This document shows, piece by piece, positions 1 to 12,850 of a stretch of 64,000 nt of DNA. How positions within the stretch are numbered: the first letter of the stretch is position 1; each line of letters begins with the position of its first letter. Source of the DNA: Diplocarpon mali (Eukaryota > Ascomycota > Leotiomycetes > Helotiales > Drepanopezizaceae). Both the position numbers and the translations under genes were made by a program. Below the pieces are notes generated by a model that saw only the letters and a list, made by a program, of their open reading frames with translations, was not told the DNA's origin and ran no database searches. The DNA lies in the NCBI GenBank assembly GCA_024741835.1, contig JAENRP010000034.1, positions 100,925-164,924 of the forward strand, read 5' to 3'.

Positions 1-11
1 CTCCGCGCTGG

Positions 12-335
12 TGAACTTCTTCGTTTAATGTAATGATACAGAACCGCCGAAGTGCGATATCGAGTATAGGAGCAAGAAGTAGTGCAAAAGGCATATTCTA
101 TAGGTCTAATACAAAGGAAACGAAGAAGTTAGAGAGCCCTCCCTATAGGAGAGCCCTTCTCCCTTATATACATCAGCAGCTCAAGGCTCTTTGCCCGTTT
201 ATATGATATTATATAAGAATATCCTTTTGCACCTTTAGGGTCGATTCGAAATAACCCTATATCAAATCGAGATTGTAAAACCTTAAAACGCCGTACTCCT
301 AGGTAATTGCACTAAGTGGAGGTGCAGCCGTTACA
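12..335 (-). repeat. Probable solo LTR of the chromovirus (element D) family
   Basis: This 324-bp segment is the reverse complement, with many transition differences, of the LTR at 58054-58377, and the two are the same length. Read on the minus strand it starts TGTAACGGCTG and ends near GAAGTTCA. The five bases to its left (GCTGG, 7-11) and right (ACTAG, 336-340) match if two G-to-A changes are allowed, as RIP would produce. That fits a target-site duplication around a solo LTR inserted into the gypsy remnant to its right. Because the window starts 11 bases away, a full element running off the left edge cannot be excluded. Confidence 0.6.
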
Positions 336-2767
336 ACTAGCAAGGCCTCTTATAAACCTATTAAAAAGAGGGCCAGTAAACCAGCGAATAGAAAGGCTAC
401 TAATGATAAGAAGACCTAGGATATAGAAAAGGTAGCTTGAAAAAAGGGAAAGCGTACTATTTACTATCTTAAGGAAATCGTAGCATATAAGGGAATAGGC
501 CCTATAGACTATTAAGAACTGGTAAATAGAATCAAGGTACTACTTAGCCTAACCGAATTCTTCTAAGTGTCGCCCGAAGGTAGTAAGGAGTTCCGGCGCC
601 TATTAATACGAAAGAACTATAAGAAATCGAAGCTTAAGCTAAGGAAATCAATTCACTTCTCTATAAAGGCAAAGGTCTTAGATAACGCCTAGAACGTACT
701 ATTAAAACTATCTACTACCGTTCCCTTACTATCAATTAAGAAGAAGGCCTTTTAAATTAACTGCTTTATCAAAATGCTAAGTAAGGATAGAAGTCCAATT
801 GAAGTAGCTCTACCAACCTATTTAATATAAGTTAACTAAGGCTCTAATATAAATATTATATCCTATACCTTAATAAAGAAGCTTAAGCTTAAGTTTATTC
901 TATTATTAGAAAGAGGCTTTAGCAGACTGATTATAAATACCGCCGATGGTAGTAAGGCCGAACTTATATACTAAGTCGAATTCGAGGTTAGAATATATAA
1001 AATATAATATAAGGATAAGGCATTTATATAACCTTTCAATAACAATCTATACCTACTACTTAAGTTACTATAGCTATAGAAGGTTAATAGCTCTATTAAT
1101 ATTCGTAAGTTATAAACTATAATAGGCGACTAAGCGTACGGTAAGAAAAAGGTAATTATTAAAGGTCTTAAATTCGTACTATTAAAATACTATAAATTAT
1201 TCCTTTACCTATCTGGTATACTAGACCTAGTTCTTATAACTCTAAAGAAACTACCTATCGAGAAGTCTAGAAAGCAGAATGAGAAGAGCAGTTTAAGCGA
1301 AAGCGAAAGCGATAAAATAGATTCCTTTACCGATTTGGAAAACTAAGTGGAAATAGTCGACTTAAGATTATTATTAAAAGTATTAATAGCATATAATTAA
1401 TTAAGCTAAGACAATCGACTTATATACTAGATAGAAGTAAGGAACGCTCTAGTTAATACCTTTGAAAACTAACGTTTAATACATTATAAGAATCAATTAA
1501 AGAGAAATACAATTATAAGGATTCAGTTGCCTTATAATTAATTAAGAAGAACCGCAAGGAAGTAGTCGAGCAATAGGTTCGCAGTTTACTAGGCTTAAGC
1601 GCTAGATTAACTGGGATAAGTGCAGATTTTAGCATTATAATAGACTTAAGGGAGTTGTTATACTAAAGGGAGTTAGATAGTAGGACTAAGCTGGAAATAC
1701 TATACTTAACCTATCGATGCCTATGCTAATAAACTCTATTAGATGAATTAGATTCGACTATTAATAAGTGGTTTCAAACGATCGGAACTAAAATTGGCAA
1801 TCTAATAGACGAATAATAGAGATAACTAAAGAGGCTATTATATATATATTAGGACCTAGATGCAAAGGAATTGCAAAACCTACCTCTAATTGATCTATAT
1901 ACTTATAGAATCCGCTTAAAGGAAGGTACTAAACTATACTCAATAGCTTAATAGAAACGATAGCCAGCTGCAAAGGAATATTAGCTCTAAAGACATATTA
2001 ATAAGGGACTAAGCTATAGCTTTTATAAGCGTATAATAGTAGCAAATGGATAGCTCTCTAATTGGAATGCATAGGCTATTATCATTAATAAGGTAGAGGA
2101 CCTATAACTATAGGATAAGCTTAGAATTACCTTTAACTATTGTAATATAATTAAGCAAATGCTTAGATACTATATAGAGCTATTATTAAAGCTATATAAT
2201 TACTTAGGCTATTTAGTATATAAACTATTCCTTAAATTCGATCTAAAGAATGCGTATTAGTATATGCTAGTTCACTTAGCCGACCGCTACTACTTTGCGT
2301 TTATAATATCAGGCATCGGCCAGCTTTAGCAAACCAGAATACTATAAGGATTAATGACTTTTAGCTATAGTATAATTAAACTAATATATATTATATTAGG
2401 CCAAATACTACTATCGGAACTAGGCTAAGGCGACTTTACTAGTCGACTATTAGTAATTATTGCTTTAGATAAGGACTCCCTTCCTATATGCGGCTTTTAT
2501 ATTAACGATATCTTTAAGGGTTATTAGGATTTCGAAGAAGGCTACTGATTTATAGTAGATAAATTGTTTCTAAGGGTAGTATAGGCGCGAATGCGGCTTT
2601 CCTTTAAGAAGATAGAGCTGTTTATAAAAGAAGTTATTGCGCTAGGTATCACTTATAAGTCTAGAGGTCTGATTTTAACAAAACTGAAGCGATTGAATAA
2701 GATTCGAATATAGCTAGTCCCTAAATCTGCCACTTAAGTTCGTAAGTTCGTCGGTGCTATTAGTATT
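336..2767 (+). mobile_element. Ty3/gypsy remnant C, 5' part (gag/protease to reverse transcriptase), RIP-degraded
   Basis: No open frame survives, but the + strand translates, through many TAG and TAA codons, into retroelement polyprotein. The clearest block is a reverse transcriptase stretch at about 2230-2700, with an FDLKNAY-like motif, an ADRYYFAF motif, a region where the YxDD-type motif has decayed, and then a VRKFVGAISIC-like segment that normally leads to RNase H. The stops sit mostly where TGG, CAG or CAA would be expected, which is the RIP signature. Element B interrupts it at 2767/2768 with target duplication GTATT; the same element resumes at 16560. Confidence 0.7.
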
Positions 2768-2965
2768 TGTGGTACAGTCGGCTGGAGGGCCTTCATTAGG
2801 TCGCTTAGGAGGCTCGCAGAAGTAGGAGAAGATGATTGATTATATTATTATCTAGTATATATATGGTAAGGAGACTTCGGAAAGAAAAGGGAGAGTCTAT
2901 GACTTAATAGGAGTTATATAAAGGGTCTTTAGAATAAGTGGAGACTCTGCCTATTCTATATAATA
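2768..2965 (-). repeat. Left LTR of element B
   Basis: 198 bp, matching the reassembled right LTR position for position with mainly C-to-T and G-to-A differences; for example, the outer end CTGCACGACA of the right copy is CTATATAATA-like here. On the + strand it begins TGTGGTACAG directly after GTATT. Confidence 0.8.
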
Positions 2966-5900
2966 TACCCCTTAGTTAGGCAATGCTCTTAGAATCGCTT
3001 AGCTATATAGATAAAATAAAAGAAAGAATAGCAGTTATAAGGAAAAGAGGCTCTATCTTATATGCCGCTCCTTTAAAGGTTATTCCTTTTAGAATGAGAA
3101 GGGTCGCTATAGGCAATAAGCGCGCTTAGGAATCTTCGCAATTCTACGCTAGTACTCTATTAGGCTTCCTATAGAGTATTTCTATCGCAGAGGTTCTCCT
3201 TCCCTTCTTTTAAAAATAACCCTCCTTTATTATTTAAAAATATCGTCTTTATACTAATAATTTTTAAATATAAAAGGAACTCTTGCTTATTATAGCCTTA
3301 GCTGCCTTTGTAAAGTAAGACCCTTAGAGTCCTTATACCCTGCGTTATACTAACTTTGCGCTAGGTCGCTAGCGCTCCTTTAGGAGCTATAACCTTAGTA
3401 CGATTGTCTTAGCGCCTATTAAGTAATAAGCCGCTGCTGCTATCGCCCTTGCTACCGCTGCCGCCTCTGCTGCTGCTGCTGCCACTTAAGAGCCTCGCCC
3501 TTGCTGCGCGCTATATACCTAAGCCTATAATAGAGCGCAATAATGCGTACGTATATTATATTATATATAAGAGCATTAGCAATCTCGATTATTAGTACTT
3601 TAATAGCACCTTTAGTACGTATTATATTTGTTATATAGTACTAAGTAATAGCTGCTAATAGGCTAGCGGACCTCTCCTTGCCTTTTAAGAGGCTATTATA
3701 TTAGCCTGCGCCTGCGGCGCCTTTAAAGAGGAGGTAGTACTACTACTTAATATAGTAAAGGGTGCGCTCTAAAGCTTCTATAGTACATTTATCAAGTCTT
3801 ATTAAGTTCTAGGCTGATTTTAAAAGATAGGAGCGATTGGACCCTAGTACTAGGAGGGCCTGCTACTCCTGTGAGTAGTAGTATCGCTACCTCCTTTATT
3901 CTTAGTATACCATTCCTATTCGCTCCTAGTCCCTTTGGCTTAGACCCGTTCGCCCCTATTACTACTACCGCTCCTATCCCCTCTGCCTCTGCTATCGCAG
4001 CCGCTGCTATAATCTTCCTATTTATCTCCTTAGCCCCTACTATTACCGCGCCTATTTTTGCTACCGCCCTTACCGCCCTTGCTTTTATCGCCCTTGCCGC
4101 ACCCTTTGCCTTCGCCCTTACTATCGCTAGTATATTTGCTAATAGGCCTTTGGCTAAGGGAGTGCTAGTAGGCCTCTTTTAAGAGGAGATCTATATAAAG
4201 CTCTTAGCTATAATATCTTAGCTCCTGGCCCTAACTAGGAGAATCTAAGAGAGGGTCGCACCTTATAATAGTAGCTTAGGAATATTACCTATTCTATATT
4301 TTTAAAAAAGGAGAAGCTTTTATAGTGCACTTTATAAAAGAAAATAAATAAATATAACTATAAAAGAGTAAGAGCTTATAAGTATAAGTCTCTTAATAAT
4401 AAGTAATTACTTACTAGCAAGTATAAGTTGCCGAACGATTATTTAAAAGCTCTAAAGGTTTAATAAATGAATAAAGCTTTTAAACTTCTAGCGGTCTAAG
4501 TTCTTAGTAAGCCTATCTACGTATATCTCTTTAGTAAGGAGGTAGATTATTTAAAAGCTTCCTTTCTAATACTCTTAGCAGATCTATATATTACTAATTT
4601 CGATATATTAAAGGCTTATCTTAATCTTCTTATTCTTTATAATAATTAGCCAAATCGTTTATTAATTATTATAATATATATTCCATTTAAAGAGGAAGTC
4701 TATGCGAATCTCCTTAAAGAGGCGTTTTATAGCTATTATCTCCTTTGCAGTAGAAACTATACTATAGAGTTCTACTTTAGTAAAGGAGAGTGTAATAGTT
4801 GCTTAGCGATTTGCTTTTTAAATAATCAGTCCTTTAAATAGGAAGAAGATATATCCTTAAGAGGATCTGCAGGTCTCTTAATTATCTTTAAAAGAAGCAT
4901 TTAAAGACGCGACCAATTAGTATTCCTTAGCTTTAAAGCTATAGGCAATTCCTAAGAAGCGCGTACTATATAAGTATTAAAGCGTTTAATCCGCAGCTAA
5001 GAGGTACTTAGAGCTTAGATTAGTTAAGAAGAAAGATAGTTAGGAGGCTGCGAACGCAATATCTAGGTGTATTATAATTGCTATATAAAGAATAGAGCCT
5101 ATTTTCTCTTAATACTCCTTTACCTTTTTTAAAGAAGCTTGCCTTAAGTTCTTAATAAACTCCTTCTTTAGTAGTAGAGTATTAGGCACTCTCCTTATAT
5201 TAGCTCTGAACTTTTGAGCGATCTTCTTAATATAGGTATTATAAATTAAGGAGATCCTCTTTGCCTTTCTATTTTAAATAATCCTTACTTTAAGGAACTA
5301 GGAGATATCTCTTATAATAGTAAGCTCGTATGCCCTCTTTAGGTCTTTAATTAAACGAATCGCCTAATCTAAGTTAAAGGCCTTATATAACACTTAAATA
5401 TTGTCGATATAAAACGCTATAAAGACTATATAATCCTTTATTATAAAAATATAAGGCTTCTCGCTTAATAGCTTAAGTTAAAGGCCCTTAAGCGTTCTTG
5501 CGAAGTTCTTATACTATAGTACTAAAGAGTCTTTTAGCCTATAGAGCGCGTGGTCCAGTTCTACTACTATACTAAGGCGCTTAAAGCCATTTAATAGGAA
5601 GCATATGACTGGAGTACTCCTTAGGTCTTTAAAAGCGTTGATAAACGCGTTAATAATATCGAACTACTTTACTTCTATATTAAAGTACGCGGCAAGCGCT
5701 ATTAGTATTTTAAAAGACCTTGCTGCAAGCATAGCTATATAGGTTGAGAAAATTAAAGCTTTATCTTAAAGATCCTCTTATATAACTAGCTATAATCGGC
5801 ACTTTAGAAGCTCGCTAGAGCTATTGACCTTATAGGTAAAAACCCATTTTAATAGTATCGGCAAGGGCTTTAAGTAGTCCTTTTATACGATTTTCTAGCA

Positions 5901-8900
5901 ACTCTGAGATTTCAAATTCCTAATCTCCTAGCGCTCTCCTTCCTTAAATTATTTATTAAAAGGGTGCTTCTTTAGGTTTAGCCATCCTTTCGAAGGCTTT
6001 GGCAAAGAGCCTTAGTACTATAGGCAATTAAGAGATTGCGCTCTATCCTTTACCTAACTATTAACTATAGCTTTAACGATTATATAAACTATTAAATAGT
6101 CCTTCTTATCTTCCCTTATCTATTTGTTCGCTTAAAAGGTTGATATAAACTCTTATATATATAAAGAGTAAGGTAAATTAATATTACTTTAAGAGAATAT
6201 ATGCTTTAAAGTAGTAGTATATACTTTTAAAATCTCTTATTGCTTAACGCTTAAGCGTCTTATCCTCTTTTACTTAAGAAGAGGGAGTTCCTTTTTATGC
6301 TTCTCTTTATAGGTCTCCTCTTCTATTTTTATTATTACTAGAGGTTCCTTTAAGAGTCTAGGTAGCTTTATCTCTTAAGCCTATAGTCTTTGAGCTAGTA
6401 TTACAACTTAAGGTATTATATTATTAAGGCCTATTCCTTTTATTAGATTGCTTCTTATAAGACTATTAGAGCTCCTCTTAGATCTTAGTAATAGTGCTTC
6501 TAGCCTTTTACTAGAGTTTATTAAAGCCTGCCTTTATAATTAAAGACTCTATCTTAAAGCCCTTAAGCCATCTTTATTCTTATATAAAATAGCAGCTAAA
6601 GATCTGCCGATCGCCTTATAGAACTTATTTCTAAAGACTCCCTTAGAGTCGTCTATAGTTCCTTCTTTAGTAGGGCCTTTATAAGGAATCATTACCCTTA
6701 AGCTTTAGTTGCTATTTGCCTTCTTAAAGACTAGCGAAGTAGCTTCTAATTCGCTTGCTTCTACCCTTGAGTTTTTAAGCGGGTCTCTTAGAGAATTTGG
6801 ATTTAAATTAAGGCCTTCTATATCATTAGTTAGAGGCTATAGAGCAGCATCGGTCTATAATATAAGCTCTTCTTATATAGTAGCTTCTTTTGCAGTAATT
6901 GCGTTTAGCCCTGCAATAAGCTCCGATTCCTTGAAAATGCCTTCGAACTTAGCGTCTTAAGCTCCCTCTCCCTCTTTAATCAATTAGAGGGTTATCTTAA
7001 GTTCTTAGTATAATATAGGGTTTGCACGCTTAGCTTCTGGACTATAGAAGAGAGACTTATCGAATTCGATATTATAAGTCGTTATTACTTGCTAGAGTAT
7101 AGGAACCCAGATTCTATAAATATTAGAGGTAATATATTTAATTAAGTAACCTAAGTGCCCTTATAGTTCAATTTTAAAGGTTCGGCAGTCCCTCCCTACC
7201 TCCCTCTCTTTAATTAAAGGGTATATGCAAGCGCTATACATATAAACGCAATTCTAGTTAGGCTTTAAGCTTACTATTATCTGCTTAATAAGCAGCAGCT
7301 TATAGAATCGAAAATACTACTTAAACTAACTATAAAAAGCCTTACTTAATAAGATCATCTTCTTCCTAATAAGTAGGGAGATATTATAAAGGTATATAGC
7401 AGCCTTTATAACCTTTGGCCAAAGGCTTGCTAAAAGCCTGGTATAGATCCTTATTTTAATAGAGCGTTTAATCAACTCCCTTCCTACTTACTCCGCGCCT
7501 CTATTAGGTTGGTATATATAAGTGGGAGTAAGCTCTAAATCGATTCCCTCCTCTTTTACCTATCTCTAATACTTTATAAGAGAGTCTTCTCTTAAGGAGA
7601 TTATTAAAGTATTATTATCTTGCCTAATTTTGCAAATAGAAAGCCTATATTAGCGTTTTACTTATACTTCAAAGGCCTAGAGGACCTTTATAATTATATC
7701 TCTGCCCTTTAATCTTAGTAAGAACGTCTAGAGTATACTGCTATACTTATCCTTAATTAAAAGAACCTATAAGCAACTATTATATAAGTTGTTTAAAAAG
7801 TTAAAGAGATCTTAAGAGATCTTAAAGAAGGGCCTTAGAGATCGGTTTTCAAAGGTAGTATAAGAAATAACTTGCCTAGCAGACGCTACTATGCATATAG
7901 GGCACTTTAGCCTCTGTATTCCCCTGATCTTTACTCCCCTAGCGCACTTAACTAGCACTTAAAGAGCCTTTGCACCTAAGTAGCTAGCGCAAAGGTGCTA
8001 AGTGTACGCGTTATCATCCTATACCTTAGTAGGTATATAGCTAAACTAGAACCTATTATAAAGCGTCGTCTTAGCTATAAGGAACGCTATTAAAGTAGAG
8101 AAGTCATATTAAAGCATATTTAGGAGATCTAAATAGTTAATAAGCTTATATTTAAAGAAAATGAGATTATAGCAACGCTTTAACTAAGCTCGCTTTATAA
8201 AATCTCTAATGCTCTTAAAGCGCAAAGTAAGGTCTACTCTAGAGTATTAAAAGCCCTTATCCGCAAGGAGCCTTTTTAAGATAATATTAGTAGTAAACTC
8301 CTTTATAATAGTAATATTGCAAAGCGTTATCCTTATAAGAGAGCTATTATGCTATAAAAGAGAGTCTGCTATATATCTATTACCTCTCCTAATGATTAAG
8401 AGCCTTGAGGTACCTACTTTAATATATTACTATAGGTTGCTAAAAGGCTTAAAGGTGCCTGCGATAAGTAAATCCTTTAAATTAATAATATAAGTGGCTA
8501 TGCAATTGTTAAAGAGTATACTTAAGGAAAGCAGGTAGCGTTCTAGCTTAAAGAGGTAGTAAATATTAAACGATTCTTTAAAAGCGTTAAAGGCAAAGGG
8601 ATTTATTACTATAAAGACTAGTAAGTTCTCCCTTTTGCCTAAACTATCCTCCTTAAAGGCTAAAGCCTTTCCTTTAAATTTGTCGATCGCTATTACTGCA
8701 ATATTATTCTCCTTAAGCTATGCTTAAAGACCCTTGAACTAGTCTCCTGCGTTTAACGCCTTTTGTATTCGTAGGACTTCCTCTTATAAAGGGAGAACCT
8801 TTATATTTTCCTTGCGCCTATCTATAGCATATAATAGTTTCTAATAGTCCTAAGGCTTCTAATAGTGATTTTTAGAGCCTTTATAAGGGCACTTAGGCCT

Positions 8901-10166
8901 AATCTCCCTTTTAAAGCTTATGAAGCGATTTTGGGAGCTGCTCGCTAGAGCCTGCAAAGGGGTTTCGGCATCTAGGAGAGACTCTTAAGTAGTAAAAACT
9001 GCTAGCCCTTTATTATCGATTGCTCTATTAGATTTAATACCTACTAGGGCGCAGCTTAGCTGCATTAGGTTATGCTTATATAAGGTTCCTATCTACTTAT
9101 TAGTGATAATTTCCTCCTTTAAGCAAGTCGCCTAACTCAGATTAATCTTTACTATAATTAAGTTTAAAAAGTCAGTAACTCCTAATCTCCCTTTGATTTT
9201 AAGGAGATTATATTATTTTATTAAGCGGTATACCTCTTACTACTCCTAGATCTACTGCTAAGTATTAGTTCTTTTAGTTTTGCCTTAGCGTAGTATATCG
9301 CAGTATTAAAGCCTTATTTAAGACTGAATAGCCTTATTAGAAGGCGTAATATCACGCTTTAAAATAAATACTAGGCCTTAGAGTAAGAGTTGCTAGTTTA
9401 CCAAATTAGTATATAGGTCGTTAATAGTAGTTCCACTTATAAGAGTATCTCTATTAAGTATTAAGAAGGAGAGCTTCTTAGCTTGGATTTATAATTAAGC
9501 TATTGCGGAAGCTAGGAGCATTCTATTAACAGTCTTAAAGACCTATTCTAAGAGTAATTCGTAGTATTTGCATTAGGTCTTCTAAGTCTCCTTGCGTATA
9601 TGGTACTCCTTTATTAGGATTTTATATTTATCCTTAATATCCTTATAAAAAGCCTATAGAGGAGGAGCCTTTAACAGGTCTCCTAAGGGAAAGCGGGCGT
9701 AAATCTGTTTAAATAGAGTCGCTATATACTCTTTATATAACCTTGCGTATGCTATACAAAGGTTAGCCGTTTCCAATTCCTTAAGCTCCTATATAAAGGG
9801 AGCTTGAGGCTTAGTCTTTATAATTGACTTAAATAGGAGTCTTAGATTAGTAAAAATGGTAATATTATAAAACTTAGCGAAGAATATATATTTACTAAAC
9901 CACTTTACTTAAGAGGCAAAGGTATTAAGGCAAGGCTTAAAGATACTCGAAGAGTTAGACATATTAAATAAAGTCTAATGAAAAGGTTAGGTATATAAAT
10001 GAAGTTTGCAAATAAGGTTCGATTAGAAAATAGAGATTTGTTAATTAAAAATAAAGGTCCTTTAAGTCGTTATAAATACTCGAAAAGTCGGTTAGGAGCT
10101 TAAAGGGCCCTTTAGCCGGTTGCATACAAAGAGAAAGTATATTAAAGTGCTCATAGGGCTTATAAC

Positions 10167-10251
10167 TATAGTGCAATCGGCTGAAGGGCCTTCATTAGGT
10201 CGCTTAAAAGGCTTGCAGAAGTAAGAGAAGATAATTGATTATATTATTATT
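10167..10251 (-). repeat. Right LTR of element B, first fragment
   Basis: Matches the first 85 bp of the left LTR and stops exactly at the TTATT target duplication of element A. The remainder is at 16442-16554. Confidence 0.8.
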
Positions 10252-10446
10252 TGTTGAGATGGGTGATATAGCCATCACTCCGATGTATTATTATGTGACC
10301 CTACTGCTTAGTTAGTAGGATATTGATACGTATATAGCTATAGGGAAGAAAGGGGTAACCTTCCTTCTCTAACTCTTATTAATATATCGACTATCGACCT
10401 TTAGAAGTTTCTTATACCTATTGCGCCGACTTACTTAAGCTTAATA
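10252..10446 (+). repeat. 5' LTR of element A
   Basis: 195 bp, starting TGTTGAGATG and ending TTAATA, where CA has probably become TA. Near-identical to 16242-16436. Confidence 0.85.
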
Positions 10447-12359
10447 GGTTATAAGCCTTAGATAGACCGATAATAGATTATTAACTTCCCTTAGAAAGCA
10501 CTTGCGCTGCAACTATTAGTAGGAAGTTGAATAAGACTTATAGTAAGAGGCGAGCAATCGGCGAATAAGAGGTGTGATTCCCTATTTAGCCAACCTGTAT
10601 TGCAAGAGGTATGATTCCTTGCTCTATAACCCTTTGGTACTGCAAGAGGTATAATTCCTTGCTTTATTATATTTCGTAAGAGGTATGATTCCCTGCGTTA
10701 TAGCCTAAAAACCCTTTTTAATAAGAGGACTTCCTCCCTATTTAATACTTCTATAATACCTGCTATTTAATCATTTTAACTTTTCGATAGGAGGAGTGCC
10801 CTTAACTATTTAATTTATTTGATTTTAAATGCAATTCTATTCGAAATAGTAATAGCATCCGATTCCGATCGAAATACTAAGCCTAGAGACCTCCAACTCT
10901 CTTAAAAGAACTGGCAATAATAGTTCGACGATTTAGAGCTTTACTTTAAAAGCAAAGGCATCGAAATAGCGATTCAAAAGACACTTGTTAAATACGCAAA
11001 AATAGCCCTTTATACTCCCTCTACCGATTCGTCTACTTCTACTTTAATAGCTAATACAATTGCTAAAGATTTGCCAGATATATTAAATAAGCTTAGCTTA
11101 AGAGCTTTAGTAGATAATAACTAAGAATCCTAAAGGCAGATTTTAAATATAGAAAAGGAGAAGGAGTATAGGCTGGCCTTAGCTAAATGCAAGCTTAAGA
11201 TCAATAGAGGTTTAAGCAATAAAGACTAAGATTTTATTTAAGTTTATAATAATGCGAAGATAAGATAGGATACTTTAAAGGCAAAATACTCTTAGACAAC
11301 TGCTCTCAATACTTAGTATCTACTATAGCAGATCACTTTATTTTAATATAGAAAAGATAAAGATAGTAAGGATATAGATATAAATATAAACTCTGCTTAG
11401 TCTATATTGCGTAAAGCGAGGAGGAAAGTAAGAGCCGCAGATCCTAGGATGGCTATAACTTTTAAAGAAACTCAGCTTTTTAATTTCCTACTTAATGGCC
11501 TCCCTCTTAAGTTCGCTATTGCAAAACAATCTCTTTTCGTCCAACCCAACCTTAAGATCTATAAGAAGATCGACCTCCTTCGAACTATTAAGCAAGACCT
11601 TAAAGGATACTCTAAATCGGCAAATGCCGCGTTATAAGGCAATAATAAGCCCGAGAAGAGGAAGGAGCGTAGGACGAGCCCTTGAGCTTATCGGAGATGC
11701 TACTTCTATAATAGTACTTATAATATTACTAATTGTAAAGTTAAAAGGCAACTGATTAATATAGTCGCCAGCTTTAATATTAAGAAGCAATTGAAGCAGA
11801 AGTTAAGAAGCAAATTGCCCTTATCCTACTAAAGGCCGCAATTACTAAGGAAAGGCAAAGGAAAAGGCTATTTAGCTAGAACTTTAGCAGATACCTCTAA
11901 TAATAATAGTAGGTTATTTGAACCTAAATCCACTTCTAATGATTTAGATAATAATTATAATAAAGATGCTTACGTTTTAAAAGCCGATCTTTATAAGATC
12001 TTTAAATCCGACTGGTATAGTAATACTAGTTATATAGCATATATAACTGATAAATCCTACTTATTTAAAGGCCCGCTTACTAAAATAAAAAGGCGCTCTA
12101 TTAAGGTTGGTAGTAGAAGGTTATATGCGGACTTGATAGGTATAGTAGAGATGAATATTGCTAGCGTTTCTTTCCTTTTGCAAAATGTTCTCCTTATGCC
12201 TAGTTTAAGTATTAATCTCTTATCTAATTGTAAGATCTATATAAAATTGAATTATATTAGAGTTTTTAATAATCAATTTATATAGTTTATAAATAATAAT
12301 TATAAAGTGATCTTTAAGGCTAAAATCAAAGATGGACTTTACATTATCTTAAAGGTGAT

Positions 12360-12850
12360 ATTATAGAAATTGACTCCTAGGCTGGACCTATAAGTGAATT
12401 CCTTTAAGGAAAGTGCACTTTCTGCCTTAATATAATTGAGCGAGGATAAGGAGAATAGATGGACTCTTAAGCTAGGATTGCAAGTAAAATTCGCAAAAAT
12501 GACTCTTAAGCCAGGACTATAAGTGGATTGTAAGGTGTCCTTAAAGATGACTCTTAAGCTGGGATTATAAGTGAATTTGGCAGAAATAACTCCTAGGCTA
12601 GGACTGCAAGTGGATTCTGTAAATTCGCTAATAATAACTCTTTAGCTAGGATCGCAAGTGAAATTCGCAGAAATGACTCTTAGGCCAGGACTGCGAGTGA
12701 AATTCGCGAATTCGTTAGAAACGACTCCTAAGCTGGGACTGCGAGTGGATCTTGCTATTTCTAGGAAATCGACTCCTAAGCCGGGACCGCAAGTGGATCT
12801 CGCGGTTTTACTAAAAACAACTCCTAAGCCAGGCTCGCAATTGGAAAACG
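12360..12850 (+). repeat. Coding tandem repeat inside element A, about 10 copies
   Basis: About ten imperfect units spaced about 41-51 bp apart, each with a core like ACTCCTAAGCCGGGACTGC followed by AAGTGGAT. In frame they encode variants of TPKPGLQVDLA. Cores begin near 12369, 12463, 12502, 12541, 12588, 12633, 12676, 12723, 12770 and 12819. The array sits between the protease-like block and integrase. Related units recur at about 15953-16110, just before the 3' LTR. Confidence 0.75.

Noticed and set aside
3871..4182. 103-codon alanine/isoleucine-rich frame
   Set aside because: It starts with GTG and lies antisense within copia element B, where the coding strand is minus.
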